Virus record (IMG/VR): IMGVR_UViG_3300044302_002162 | Span: 1-30,703 of that record | DNA from: a virus | Strand: one strand, 5' to 3' | Length of the DNA stretch: 30,703 nt | Part shown: in pieces, positions 22,728-30,402 of the stretch | Position numbering within the stretch: the stretch's first letter is position 1 | Layout: the number at the start of each line of letters is the position of its first letter | Program-made: the position numbers and the translations under genes | The notes under the pieces: model-generated | What the model saw: only the letters and a program-made list of their open reading frames with translations | Database searches by the model: none | What the model was told of the DNA's origin: nothing

Positions 22728-22800
22728 CTGGGGCAGCGGGACTCGAACCTGCAACTTCCTGATTAACAGTCAGGCGTTCTTCCAGTTGAACTACACCCCA
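22728..22800 (-). tRNA. tRNA-Asn (anticodon GTT)
   Basis: A full cloverleaf folds on the minus strand. The acceptor TGGGGTG pairs with TGCCCCA (two G-T pairs) and the discriminator is G. The D stem is GTTC/GAAC with GG in the loop. The anticodon stem is CCTGA/TCAGG with loop CTGTTAA, so the anticodon is GTT (+ strand 22765-22767). The variable loop is 5 bases, and the T arm is GCAGG-TTCGAGT-CCCGC with one A-C mismatch. It is 73 bases long and CCA is not encoded. It lies within the replication operon between the SSB-like and polymerase genes. Confidence 0.93.
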
Positions 22801-22805
22801 AGGGT

Positions 22806-22835
22806 AAGGCATCTATTTGACCACGGACATGCCTT
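22806..22835 (-). promoter_or_regulatory. Hairpin in the 5' leader of the tRNA
   Basis: AAGGCAT (22806-22812) pairs with ATGCCTT (22829-22835), seven pairs with a 16-base loop. It ends 5 bases before the tRNA 5' end on the minus strand, so it may shape RNase P processing of the tRNA from the operon transcript. Confidence 0.45.
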
Positions 22836-22850
22836 CCTGCTCCGCCGTTT

Positions 22851-22889
22851 CCATAAAAGGAGAAACATGGGTTAGAAAAAGTTTCTCCT
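22851..22889 (-). terminator. Rho-independent terminator after the SSB-like gene
   Basis: On the minus strand AGGAGAAAC (from 22889) pairs perfectly with GTTTCTCCT (to 22858), nine pairs with a 14-base loop, followed by TTTATGG. It lies 11 bases after the SSB-like stop. The T-run is short, so it is probably a partial terminator or processing stem, letting some transcripts continue into the tRNA and polymerase. Confidence 0.65.
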
Positions 22890-22899
22890 CTCATGCAAG

Positions 22900-23430
22900 T
22901 CAGTCCATAAGAAACTCGAACTCATCAGAAGATGAAGTCGTAGCTACCGGGGCAGAAGCCCCGTTGGTGACGGGAGCTACTTCCTGTTCTTCTACTTGAA
23001 AGTCAGCAGGAGCAGGAGCAGCGATAGCCTTCTTCATTTGATTGAAGTAGTTCTCATTGACATAACGATAGTCGGGGTAACTCCCTTCTACTGGACGGCC
23101 ATTAGCACCCATAGTGGGAGCAGTGTAGTTGAAGTGAACAGTCTTCCCTGCAAGTTTGTCGAAGGGGAACTTAGTCTTCCCTTTCAACTTACCCTCGGGC
23201 ACACCAGCAGAAACCAAGAAGCCCATAAGAAAAGGCATAGCCTTTGGGTTCAAGGAGAAGCTGTCCTTGTGACGAATCCCGTTCGTCATCATGTAGACGA
23301 GCAAACGGTTGGAATCCTCGTAGTGACGAAACTCCAGGATTTGGGCAGAGTGAAGCCCGGTTTCAAGATAGCCGATACCGGCTCCCGCAGGAGAGTGTCC
23401 GGTAAAGTCGAGTTCAATAGTTACAGACAT
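22900..23430 (-). CDS. Phage single-stranded DNA-binding protein (SSB-like, 176 aa)
   Basis: ATG at 23430 follows AGGAG (CTTAGGAGTCACAA on the minus strand). The 176-residue product has a beta-rich N-terminal 120 residues (MSVTIELDFTG, LHSAQILEFRHYEDSNRLLV, KLAGKTVHFNY) with helices between (MPFLMGFLVSAGVPEGKL). A disordered Ala/Pro/Thr linker follows, then the acidic tail SSSDEFEFLMD. An acidic C-terminal tip ending in hydrophobic residues is the hallmark of SSBs that recruit partners. The 'k--f--l--aGvpe---------d-L-Gk-v' layout resembles DUF669-type phage SSBs. It lies next to the recombination ATPase, as expected of a replication-recombination set. Confidence 0.7.
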   Translation of the reverse strand: MSVTIELDFTGHSPAGAGIGYLETGLHSAQILEFRHYEDSNRLLVYMMTNGIRHKDSFSLNPKAMPFLMGFLVSAGVPEGKLKGKTKFPFDKLAGKTVHFNYTAPTMGANGRPVEGSYPDYRYVNENYFNQMKKAIAAPAPADFQVEEQEVAPVTNGASAPVATTSSSDEFEFLMD

Positions 23431-23491
23431 TTGTGACTCCTAAGTCAGTCTGGGGTGAAAACCCACAACACACACGCGAGTGGGAAGGATG

Positions 23492-23549
23492 GGACCGAAA
23501 GCAGGCAACTCGGGGGACAAAGGAAAAACCCAAAACCCGCTCTCGGTCC
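23492..23549 (-). promoter_or_regulatory. Stem-loop in the 5' leader of the SSB-like gene
   Basis: GGACCGA (23492-23498) pairs with TCGGTCC (23543-23549). The 44-base loop reads on the minus strand as T-rich and G-rich runs (GGGTTTTGGGTTTTTCC). Closer to the start, GGGT and ACCC form a small hairpin, and GACT...AGTC can enclose the SD AGGAG. The 120-base gap to the upstream gene is otherwise empty. A leader regulating SSB translation is plausible. Confidence 0.5.
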
Positions 23550-23550
23550 A

Positions 23551-24507
23551 CTAAAGGAATAAGCCCTCTTCTTCCTCGACGGGTCGAGAGAATAGCTCAA
23601 GAGCTTCTACGGTTTCGTAATGCTTGATGGTCGCTCGGTGCAATCCATCCTGAAGAGCCCAACGAATGTGAGGGAGTTCTTTCTTGCCTTTGAGATTCTC
23701 AACGGCCTTCCGAAGAACATCCGACCAGTTTTCAATACCGGCCTTCAAGATTTCATCACACACACCCTGGGCAACTTTATCAATCCATTCCAATCCTTTA
23801 GGATAAGGAATCTGATACCCAGCGGCTCTAAGCCCTTCTGCGATATTCATTGGAGCCATGCCGGGAAAGACAGAAAGCCTGTCTCCGGAGACGTAATCTG
23901 GTTGAGGCTCAAAGCAGAGTTGGTACTTCCAAGGGGCAGCGGTAGGCTCGAACATTGCTCGGCCAATCACGTCGACCATGCCGCTAAACTTTTCTGGGAG
24001 CTGACCGGGTAGTGAAGGACCACCGCGAACGAACTTACCGCTGCTTGTTCGAGGGGGTTGTTCGTGGCAGTTGAAGATGACAATCATCCCCAGGGCAGTA
24101 GCTGCGCGAGCAGCATCTCGGCAGGCGAGCACGTCTCTCGTCAAGGCCGACCACATTCCTCCTCTTCCCTTAGAAGTTTCGTACTCGTTGATAGTAGACT
24201 CCACCATCAGGGAGAAGTCATCAATAACAATAGAGGGAACTTTCGTTCCTTTAGAAACGGCAGCTTCAATGGCTGCTGTCGCTTCGGGAACAATCCGGGC
24301 AGAGACGGCGTTCAACTTATTGAGTCCCAGAAACCTCTGGGCAGAAAGAAGTCCTGCGGGATCCCCTATGAAGATTCCTGTCGCTCCTGCTGCGGCAGAC
24401 GCGATTGTTTTTCCGGCTTTACTTGGTCCGTAGAGGCAGATGAATACGCCCCCAACAGGCGAACTGCTTCGACCATTGGATCCATTGGATCCATTCTTAG
24501 TAGACAT
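23551..24507 (-). CDS. RecA-fold recombination ATPase, Sak4/AAA_24-like (318 aa)
   Basis: I chose ATG 24507 because GGAG precedes it at 7 bases on the minus strand; a start 6 codons upstream lacks an SD. A low-complexity NGSNGSNG N-terminus is followed by Walker A GPSKAGKT (27-34), then Walker B SIVIDDFSL (92-100), and a sensor-like strand ALGMIVIFNCHEQPP. The C-terminal half is basic and ends in acidic EEEEGLFL. The single RecA core of about 300 residues beside an SSB and a RecB-like nuclease matches the phage Sak4/AAA_24 recombinases that anneal or exchange single strands. It could instead act in replication loading. Four related neighbours in the operon strengthen the recombination reading. 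Confidence 0.75.
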   Translation of the reverse strand: MSTKNGSNGSNGRSSSPVGGVFICLYGPSKAGKTIASAAAGATGIFIGDPAGLLSAQRFLGLNKLNAVSARIVPEATAAIEAAVSKGTKVPSIVIDDFSLMVESTINEYETSKGRGGMWSALTRDVLACRDAARAATALGMIVIFNCHEQPPRTSSGKFVRGGPSLPGQLPEKFSGMVDVIGRAMFEPTAAPWKYQLCFEPQPDYVSGDRLSVFPGMAPMNIAEGLRAAGYQIPYPKGLEWIDKVAQGVCDEILKAGIENWSDVLRKAVENLKGKKELPHIRWALQDGLHRATIKHYETVEALELFSRPVEEEEGLFL

Positions 24508-24544
24508 CGATTTCTCCAAACACACACTTGTTGGTTTATGAAAG

Positions 24545-24730
24545 CTAACACACTGGTTTTTGATCGGTCAACTGGATCACGTCAATGATCTGGTCGAGGG
24601 TAACGATCTTTTCGAGGGTAGGGTCTTGTTCGTCTCCACTCTGTAGACGGCGCTGGAGTTCAGAGCCAAAGAAGTGGAGAGCTTCAAGAACAACGGGTTT
24701 TTCTTTTTCGGTAATCTTGAGGAGAATCAC
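24545..24730 (-). CDS. Small helical protein (61 aa)
   Basis: I chose GTG 24730, which overlaps the upstream stop as GTGA and has AGGAG 8 bases upstream on the minus strand; GTGs three and nine bases further upstream are possible. The 61-residue product starts as a strand (ILLKITEKEKPVVLEAL) and continues as amphipathic helix (HFFGSELQRRL, then LEKIVTLDQIIDVIQ). It has no Zn or membrane motif. It lies between the zinc-ribbon gene and the recombination ATPase and may be a partner subunit. Function unknown. Confidence 0.55.
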   Translation of the reverse strand: MILLKITEKEKPVVLEALHFFGSELQRRLQSGDEQDPTLEKIVTLDQIIDVIQLTDQKPVC

Positions 24731-24900
24731 CACGCACACTCCTCACACACCTTGGGGGTGTAGTCGATCGTCGTATCATTCACAGGGATCAGTTCGTCCT
24801 CTGGCACCATGGCATCACACTCCTCACACTCGACGAGGCAATCAGCATCATCTTCCGGAGAGGCGAGTTTCCAGTTGTCGTATCCAATAGGGAGTTCCAT
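24727..24900 (-). CDS. Zinc-ribbon-like 57-aa protein
   Basis: The minus-strand frame from ATG 24900 to TGA 24727 encodes 57 residues. ATG overlaps the stop of the upstream nuclease (TAATG) and the end overlaps the next gene (GTGA), so this tiny gene fits the operon exactly. Two Cys pairs, C25-x2-C28 (VECEECDAMV) and C52-x2-C55 (VCEECAW), form a plausible zinc ribbon separated by 23 residues. The rest is acidic. Perhaps a cofactor or inhibitor of the neighbouring enzymes. No family recognised. Confidence 0.7.
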   Translation of the reverse strand: MELPIGYDNWKLASPEDDADCLVECEECDAMVPEDELIPVNDTTIDYTPKVCEECAW

Positions 24901-25712
24901 TATTCATCTCCAAAGCGACACAAGTCATACGCATCGCACTGTCCGTACTTCCCAAAGCACGTTTGATTATTCAAAGCCATCGGCCAGTCCAGAACATCTT
25001 TTCCCTCAAATAGGGCTATCTTTCTCTCTCCTTCTTCAATGACTTGGACGAAGTGTTTGAGAGCATTGGGTGCTGGCTCAAGCGGACGACGGTCAAAGTC
25101 ATGAGGTGCGGAGAGTTTGATTCGATTGACCAGAACTCCTGCAAACCTTTCTTTGTATCGAGCTTTACCGAAGAGTTGGTATCCAATGAACTGTCCATCA
25201 AGAATGTGCTGTCGGAGAGTTTTCGAGTTCAAGCGGTAGGCCGACTTGTGGTCAACAATCCACACTCGCTCATTGGCGTCCTCGATGATGAGGTCTGCTC
25301 GTTGAGTGTAGAGGTGCTTCTTTGCTCCGAGGTGAGCTTTGAGTTGGTGCTCGACGTCGAGAACTTTCCACTCTTCAAAGTGCCAGTTGTGCCGATAGGC
25401 AAAGTAGGCGTCTTGTATCTGAGGGATAGCGGCCATCCATAAGGGAGACTCATCTTCATTCTTCTCCGCGAGGGCGACGATTGCATCTTCTGGTAGAAGC
25501 CAATCATCTGGATTCCCTCCTGTTTGTTTCTCTTTTAGTCTCTGGTAATGATGCGCCAGGGCAACATGGATCAGCGATCCATTTACTAAGGGAGCAGACA
25601 CCTTGAATCCCTTTCCTGCAATCTCTCTCCACGCGAATAAACGTGGACAGCGGATCACATTCTGTATTCGGTGCCACCCTCTCTCGGAGGGGCCAGCGTC
25701 TAATAGTTTCAT
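24900..25712 (-). CDS. RecB/Cas4-like PD-(D/E)XK nuclease with probable Fe-S cluster (270 aa)
   Basis: I chose ATG 25712 because AAGGA precedes it at 8 bases; a TTG at 25769 overlapping the upstream stop as TTGA is the alternative. The nuclease core is D140 (YTQRADLIIED), then VWIVDHKSA with D154-x-K156, and downstream QFIGYQLFG. His49 in GSLIHVALAHHY matches the RecB-family helix. Four cysteines (C22 and C252-x6-C259-x5-C265) occupy the positions of the Fe-S staple of Cas4/AddB/AdnB nucleases. It probably resects or processes DNA ends for the Sak4-like ATPase and SSB. No CRISPR array or cas gene is nearby, so a Cas4 adaptation role is unlikely. Confidence 0.82.
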   Translation of the reverse strand: MKLLDAGPSERGWHRIQNVIRCPRLFAWREIAGKGFKVSAPLVNGSLIHVALAHHYQRLKEKQTGGNPDDWLLPEDAIVALAEKNEDESPLWMAAIPQIQDAYFAYRHNWHFEEWKVLDVEHQLKAHLGAKKHLYTQRADLIIEDANERVWIVDHKSAYRLNSKTLRQHILDGQFIGYQLFGKARYKERFAGVLVNRIKLSAPHDFDRRPLEPAPNALKHFVQVIEEGERKIALFEGKDVLDWPMALNNQTCFGKYGQCDAYDLCRFGDE

Positions 25713-25765
25713 TGCCTGTTCCTTTTTAGTATAGTCAAGTGAGCGTCGAATGCAAGACTCAAATG

Positions 25766-27409
25766 TCAAGAGGATGTCAACTGAGCCACTCTTTGGAGAA
25801 GACGTTCGCCTGCGCCCTCGGAGTTGTCGACGCCACCCAGGGCATTCTCAATCTCCTCAGCCGCTACATCTTCTCCTACCTCTCCGACGTGAGGAAGTTT
25901 GTCTAAGAGGAGGTCAGCTACATCCTCGTCTGCTGTGGTTCGTGCAATCACATACGAAACGAGAACTGCTCTCTTCTGTCCAAGACGAGAGAAACGTCCT
26001 TCCCATTGGATCACCTTGTCTGGAGTCCAGGGCAGCATAGCGATGAGAGCGAGGTCGGTGTCCTGCAAGTCTACGCTTTCTCCCCAAGCATCTCCTGTTC
26101 CGACAAGAAGACACGGACCAGGGTGAGACATATACTCGTGGCGAATCTCATCTCGGTCAGAGGGATCTGTCCCACCGTGCGCCCACCACATGCTGCATCC
26201 CGAAATCTTGTCTGCGACTTTCTTCAATCTCGCTGCGAGACGTTCACAGTCTAATCGTCTTCCAGAAAAGACAGTCACCTTCTGACCACACTTCAGGGCA
26301 GACAGCACCCGGTCCTCTACATAGGAGTGTTTGCGAGAAGCAGCTTCCATTAGCAGGGTCTCGAAGAAACTCTCTCGTCCTTCTTCTCCTCCTGCCTTTG
26401 CCATCTTCTGGGCCTTAGCGAGTTCTCGCTTCATCGCAGAGGGCTTGTCTTGTTCTGATACTTCTAATCGAACAACCTCTCTCCTCTTCTTGGGCAGATG
26501 CTTGTTCACCTCGTCTCGGGTGACTCGAACCTTTACTTCCCGAAGGCGATCCCGGAGTTCCTCGACGTTGCTCTTTCCGAGGTACTCATAGCCATAACCA
26601 TTGTGTTGACCCGCGCAGTACCGAATGCCGAACTGATGGAAACTACCCCACTGCCAGGGCTCAATGATGTCTAACTGAGTCCACAAGTCTCTAACCCTCC
26701 CGGGCACAGGAGTAGCCGTTAGGGCAAGACGTCTTTCTGTAACCGCAGCAATCCTCCGGGCAGAGTCCAGACTGTTCCCGAGTCCATCAAATCGAATCGA
26801 CCCGTCAGGCATAACTGTCGCCTTGGTATGTTTGGGTCGTCGTAGCCAGTGAATCTCATCCCACACAGCTACGTTGGGTCGAGCAAGAACAATCTCGTCT
26901 ACCCAGTATTTGATTGTCTCCCATGCAGTAATGTACAACTTGGTAGGGTCGAGCGGTATTTCTCTTGCCTTCTGCCCTTTTAGCAACACGGGCTCAAGAA
27001 CTGTGTAGCGTTCACACTGCTCCGCCCATGTCCCCCGAGCCGCAGCTTTGGTGATGACGAGCTTGATTCCCATCGGCGCGATTCCGATTGCATAGACCAG
27101 TCCGACTAAGGTCTTGCCCGCTCCAGGAGGAGCCCACCCATGTGACCCCGGCATCGCGAAAGCCTTGCGAAGCATTCGACGCTGATGCTCTTTCGCGAAT
27201 CCATTGAGGTCTTGTCTCAGTAGAGGGTTGGATAAGAACCCAGAAACTACCTCGTCGGGAACTTCTCGAATACCCGGTGAGGGCCATCCAATAACTGAAT
27301 GGGCGTTCAGTGGAACTCGATAGGATCCATTCTTGTTTGTCCAGATGCCAGGGATATTCTCCGCACCATCGGGCACACTTCTGCTAAAGACGAACGGCCT
27401 GTTTTCCAT
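25766..27409 (-). CDS. SF2 helicase, SNF2-like (547 aa)
   Basis: ATG 27409 follows AAGGAGA on the minus strand. The helicase motifs are in order: Q/I region to APPGAGKT (Walker A, 93-100), motif Ia LVITKAAARGTW, motif II DEIH (184-187), motif III LTATP (230-234), motif V GTGDAWGESVDLQDTDL near 437-454, and motif VI QWEGRFSRLGQKR (468-480). The WEGRFSRLGQKR form is that of SNF2/DEAD-like phage helicases. Length (547) is normal for a two-domain SF2 enzyme without accessory domains. Likely roles are fork remodelling, origin opening or recombination. It lies between the primase-helicase and the nuclease, and the nuclease start may overlap its stop. Confidence 0.85.
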   Translation of the reverse strand: MENRPFVFSRSVPDGAENIPGIWTNKNGSYRVPLNAHSVIGWPSPGIREVPDEVVSGFLSNPLLRQDLNGFAKEHQRRMLRKAFAMPGSHGWAPPGAGKTLVGLVYAIGIAPMGIKLVITKAAARGTWAEQCERYTVLEPVLLKGQKAREIPLDPTKLYITAWETIKYWVDEIVLARPNVAVWDEIHWLRRPKHTKATVMPDGSIRFDGLGNSLDSARRIAAVTERRLALTATPVPGRVRDLWTQLDIIEPWQWGSFHQFGIRYCAGQHNGYGYEYLGKSNVEELRDRLREVKVRVTRDEVNKHLPKKRREVVRLEVSEQDKPSAMKRELAKAQKMAKAGGEEGRESFFETLLMEAASRKHSYVEDRVLSALKCGQKVTVFSGRRLDCERLAARLKKVADKISGCSMWWAHGGTDPSDRDEIRHEYMSHPGPCLLVGTGDAWGESVDLQDTDLALIAMLPWTPDKVIQWEGRFSRLGQKRAVLVSYVIARTTADEDVADLLLDKLPHVGEVGEDVAAEEIENALGGVDNSEGAGERLLQRVAQLTSS

Positions 27410-27429
27410 CGTCTCTTCTCCTTTGTTTT

Positions 27430-29706
27430 TTATGAAAGACCTGAGTCAACCCCGGGCATTGCTACTACTGTTTCTTCCTTGCGTTCAGGGAGATTCAAGT
27501 AGGCTTGGAACTTCTTACCTCCGAGTTGAATCCATTGAACTCGAACGTCATCAACTCCAATGAATGCGAGACGAAGAGTAGACTCGGGTCGAATGTCTCG
27601 ACGTCCGTTCCTCTCACACCACGTTCGATAGGAACCGTAGATTAGTTCGCAGGGAAGAACTCCCCGTCCTGTCACCACGTCGTTGTGGGAAATACCGATG
27701 TACTCCGGACCAGGAGGATAGTCAGCAATCGCATCGGCAGCGCCGACTTCTGCTACGAGATCCACGAAATGGTCCACGCTTCCTCGGGATGCTTCCTGGA
27801 GAAGCTTGCGAGCCTTAGCAGCATAGGGACGGGAGATGAGTCCGTAGTCTACTTCCATCGCATGGAGATGATGAGCGAAGGCTCTAACTTCCAGCGCGAA
27901 AGAACGAGAATACTTTCCAGTCTTAGGATTGAAGCAACCGGAGAGCATCCGCCTATAATCCCAATCACAACCACCGGGCACAAGAACAGTGAAGCGGCGG
28001 TCATCCTTCTCAATGATGAGAGGTCGACGGTCATTAGAAGTGAGCCACCATGTCATGCGGTTCTCAACCTCCGTCCGGGCAGCATAGGGAGCACGACACG
28101 GAACTCGGTCGTCTGTAATGTATGCCTTCAACGCAGGGATAACAGCATCCTTATCTCGGGAACCAGCAACCGTTACCTCGTCTGCGAGCACCAGAAGCTT
28201 GGTGACATAGCTGGCATTGAAGGAGTCCCGAAGGGCTTGGTTGGAGACGATAGCGGAATTCCGCTCTCCCACAGCAGCAGATAGGATTCGACCGAACATC
28301 GACTTTCCTACTCCTTGCTGCGGAGACATACAAAGAACTGCCACCATGGAACGACGCTCAGGATGCTGAACAACAGAAGCACTCCAGTGCATCAACCACT
28401 CAATCGCTTTCTCGTCTCCGTCGCAGAGGACACTGATGAGTTTCTGCACTCGCTCAAAGTCCCCTTCCAACGGGCGAATCTCTGGACGTGCGTAAAGATT
28501 GAGCATCGCTCCGAGACCATCTTCATAGACGGTAGGACCACGAGAAGAATCACAGGAGAATCCATAAACTTGTCGAGAGAGAATGTGATCAATCATGGCG
28601 TTGACGTGATGTCCGTCGAGACCGTCGGAGAGTTTTCCAATGAGGTGATTGAAGATGCCATCTTTTCGTAGCGGCGAGCCTACCTGCCAAGCTCCTTGTT
28701 GTCTGCGATAGAACACATTCTGGGGAGCGTTGAACACGATGTTCGAATCAATATAGAAGCGGAGCTTTTCTGGAATCTCTTCGAGTAGTTCCTTTCTCTT
28801 TGTCACCGAGTGAGCAACAGACCCGCGCTTCTTTCCTTTCTTCTTCTTTCCTCCGGCATCTTTCAACCAGAACTGTTTCTTCTCGTGCGTGTGTCTCTCA
28901 CTGGTACACATCAAGAAGGCGCGACCATCATTCATCACCCGCAGGAATGCAGAGCCGTAAGATGCGTCTTCTTGAAAGGGGCACGCGCACTTATGCTTAC
29001 CCTTACCCAGGGCAACAAGGTCTCCGACAGGAGCCATGTCTTTTCCATCCTCAGAAAGGATGAGAGAAGTAGAGGCAGTTAGGAGCAGTCCAGAGGCTCC
29101 CGAGTCGCCACTCGTTTCTTTGGTATCAGACATCAATGAATCCACACACAAGGGATTAGATGATACCTCTAAGAAACTCTGAAAGGAAGAACCAGTTCTA
29201 CGAACCGGAATCGCGTAGAGCCTCGCGATATCACTGCACCCGGTATCTACTCCTTCTGTGTATCCGATTAGAGCCAGTGCTTCCTCTCGAACCTTCGTAA
29301 ACTCTTTGGGGCTGACTGGGCGGGAAAGGAAAACAACGACGCGGTAACGTGGTTCTTCATCTGTATGCGACCAAGTAGTGTAGACACAATGAGCAAGGGC
29401 GAGGTCAGATAAATGCTCTGCCATCCGCTCCGCACTCCAACCAGGATGGTCGTAGTCGAAAACAATCGCGGAGATTTTTAGTACGTTGTCGTTGGCGCGT
29501 TTACTCTTTGGTCCGCTCTCGGGAAACAGTGCGGGGCTCCAGCAGTGAAGCTTGTTCTTCGGGAACTCCGTTTGTCTCCAAGGGGGATCAGTGAAGAACT
29601 TCTCCAGTTGACTGGACTGCTTGACAAGAATACTGGACGGACGTACAGTAGTGAAGCCACCTCGGAATAGACTCATGTTCCATGGTAGCCATTCAATGTT
29701 ATTCAT
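27430..29706 (-). CDS. Primase-helicase: AEP-like primase fused to SF3-type helicase (758 aa)
   Basis: ATG 29706 follows AGGAG on the minus strand. The N-terminal part fits an archaeo-eukaryotic primase: D84/D86 in AIVFDYDHP, S113-H114 and R120 in TTWSHTDEEPRYRVVVFL, and D159 in SDIARLYAIP. A small Cys/His cluster follows (C240, C242, C267, H272) and then a Lys-rich linker. The helicase half has Walker A SPQQGVGKS (461-469), Walker B LLVLADE (504-510), the sensor TSNDRRP (N558) and DDRRF. This order is that of phage primases with a DUF5906-type SF3 helicase. It is the first recognised enzyme of the leftward operon and probably initiates replication together with the SF2 helicase. Confidence 0.85.
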   Translation of the reverse strand: MNNIEWLPWNMSLFRGGFTTVRPSSILVKQSSQLEKFFTDPPWRQTEFPKNKLHCWSPALFPESGPKSKRANDNVLKISAIVFDYDHPGWSAERMAEHLSDLALAHCVYTTWSHTDEEPRYRVVVFLSRPVSPKEFTKVREEALALIGYTEGVDTGCSDIARLYAIPVRRTGSSFQSFLEVSSNPLCVDSLMSDTKETSGDSGASGLLLTASTSLILSEDGKDMAPVGDLVALGKGKHKCACPFQEDASYGSAFLRVMNDGRAFLMCTSERHTHEKKQFWLKDAGGKKKKGKKRGSVAHSVTKRKELLEEIPEKLRFYIDSNIVFNAPQNVFYRRQQGAWQVGSPLRKDGIFNHLIGKLSDGLDGHHVNAMIDHILSRQVYGFSCDSSRGPTVYEDGLGAMLNLYARPEIRPLEGDFERVQKLISVLCDGDEKAIEWLMHWSASVVQHPERRSMVAVLCMSPQQGVGKSMFGRILSAAVGERNSAIVSNQALRDSFNASYVTKLLVLADEVTVAGSRDKDAVIPALKAYITDDRVPCRAPYAARTEVENRMTWWLTSNDRRPLIIEKDDRRFTVLVPGGCDWDYRRMLSGCFNPKTGKYSRSFALEVRAFAHHLHAMEVDYGLISRPYAAKARKLLQEASRGSVDHFVDLVAEVGAADAIADYPPGPEYIGISHNDVVTGRGVLPCELIYGSYRTWCERNGRRDIRPESTLRLAFIGVDDVRVQWIQLGGKKFQAYLNLPERKEETVVAMPGVDSGLS

Positions 29707-29720
29707 GCTCGACTCCTGAG

Positions 29721-29763
29721 AACCTCGTCCCTCGATGCTTTGACTCCAGCGGGGGGCGAGGTT
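29721..29763. promoter_or_regulatory. Inverted repeat upstream of the primase-helicase gene
   Basis: AACCTCG (29721-29727) is complementary to CGAGGTT (29757-29763). A G-run (GGGGGG) lies in the loop next to the right arm. The arms flank the 70-base gap between the 169-residue gene and the primase-helicase and lie just upstream of the latter's SD. On the + strand TTTTCTTAT follows, on the minus strand none, so a leftward terminator is not indicated. Function unknown. Confidence 0.4.
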
Positions 29764-29776
29764 TTCTTATAAGGGA

Positions 29777-30286
29777 TTAGGTAGAGATACCGCAGCGATC
29801 TGGATGAAACCAGAGCAAAGGTCGTTTTCCATGCTGACGAACTTGCTTCTGGAAGAAGCCATATTGTCTCAGTAAGCGGGAAAGTTGATTCTTATAGGCT
29901 TTAGGTCGGACAACTATATCAGGACCCGCAGCTTCGATGAGCATATCAAGTGTAAATCCATAGTCTCCGAGATCCTTAGCTACCTTACAAATCGTAGCGG
30001 CACTCGGATATTCAGAAAACCCGATGACGTCTTTCTTCACATCCTCCGGGCAGATAGAACCCATGAGTAGCGGCCAGTCTTTGATTCCCTGTGTCGCGAA
30101 TCGCAAAGCAATGACGGACGCTTCCAGTCTGGAAGTTCCCAGTGCCTTTCCAAGTCTTGAAGCGAGAGAGAAGAGTTCTTCTTTCTGAGAACCCCGGGCA
30201 ACATCCTGCTCGATTCCGGATTGGATTCGTTCATGTTCTCTCTGGTCGTGTTCTGTGAAAATCTCTTCTGTGGTTTTACTCGACAT
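29777..30286 (-). CDS. Unknown protein, first gene of the leftward operon (169 aa)
   Basis: ATG 30286 follows GGAGAAGAAA on the minus strand. The 169-residue product has a charged N-terminus (EIFTEHDQREHERIQ), a helical middle, and a C-terminal segment RLLRQYGFFQKQVRQHGKRPLLWFHPDRC. That segment has the basic-aromatic look of a winged-helix DNA-binding domain (RQYGFFQKQVRQHGKRPLLWF), the pattern of wHTH proteins appended to phage primase or DNA-replication genes. It precedes the primase-helicase by 70 bases. An origin-binding or regulatory role is possible, unproven. Family not recognised. Confidence 0.55.
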   Translation of the reverse strand: MSSKTTEEIFTEHDQREHERIQSGIEQDVARGSQKEELFSLASRLGKALGTSRLEASVIALRFATQGIKDWPLLMGSICPEDVKKDVIGFSEYPSAATICKVAKDLGDYGFTLDMLIEAAGPDIVVRPKAYKNQLSRLLRQYGFFQKQVRQHGKRPLLWFHPDRCGIST

Positions 30287-30312
30287 TTTCTTCTCCAGGT
30301 GGGGGTGATTGG

Positions 30313-30400
30313 TGGACGTCCAACATCACGCTGGACAGTTCCAAAACTTAGAGGAGGAAAAAACACCATCTATCTTGAGATAGATAGATTGATTCGAATC
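30313..30400. promoter_or_regulatory. Cluster of four palindromes at the head of the leftward operon
   Basis: Perfect or near-perfect inverted repeats: TGGACGTCCA (30313-30322), TGGACAGTTCCA (30332-30343, arms TGGA/TCCA), ATCTATCT-TG-AGATAGAT (30368-30385, eight pairs) and GATTCGAATC (30391-30400). All lie between the putative promoter (30403-30431) and the first start (30286). The first two share TGGAC and look like related operators. They could bind a regulator such as the 84-residue HTH protein, or mark a replication origin. Confidence 0.55.
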
Positions 30401-30402
30401 CT

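Noticed and set aside
23492-23549. A terminator of the Sak4-like gene
   Set aside because: The stem is separated by 44 bases and no T-run follows the right arm on the minus strand, so a leader structure is more likely.
24900-25712. A CRISPR-Cas locus because of the Cas4-like nuclease
   Set aside because: No repeat-spacer array or other cas gene is present. RecB/Cas4-like nucleases are common in phage recombination operons.
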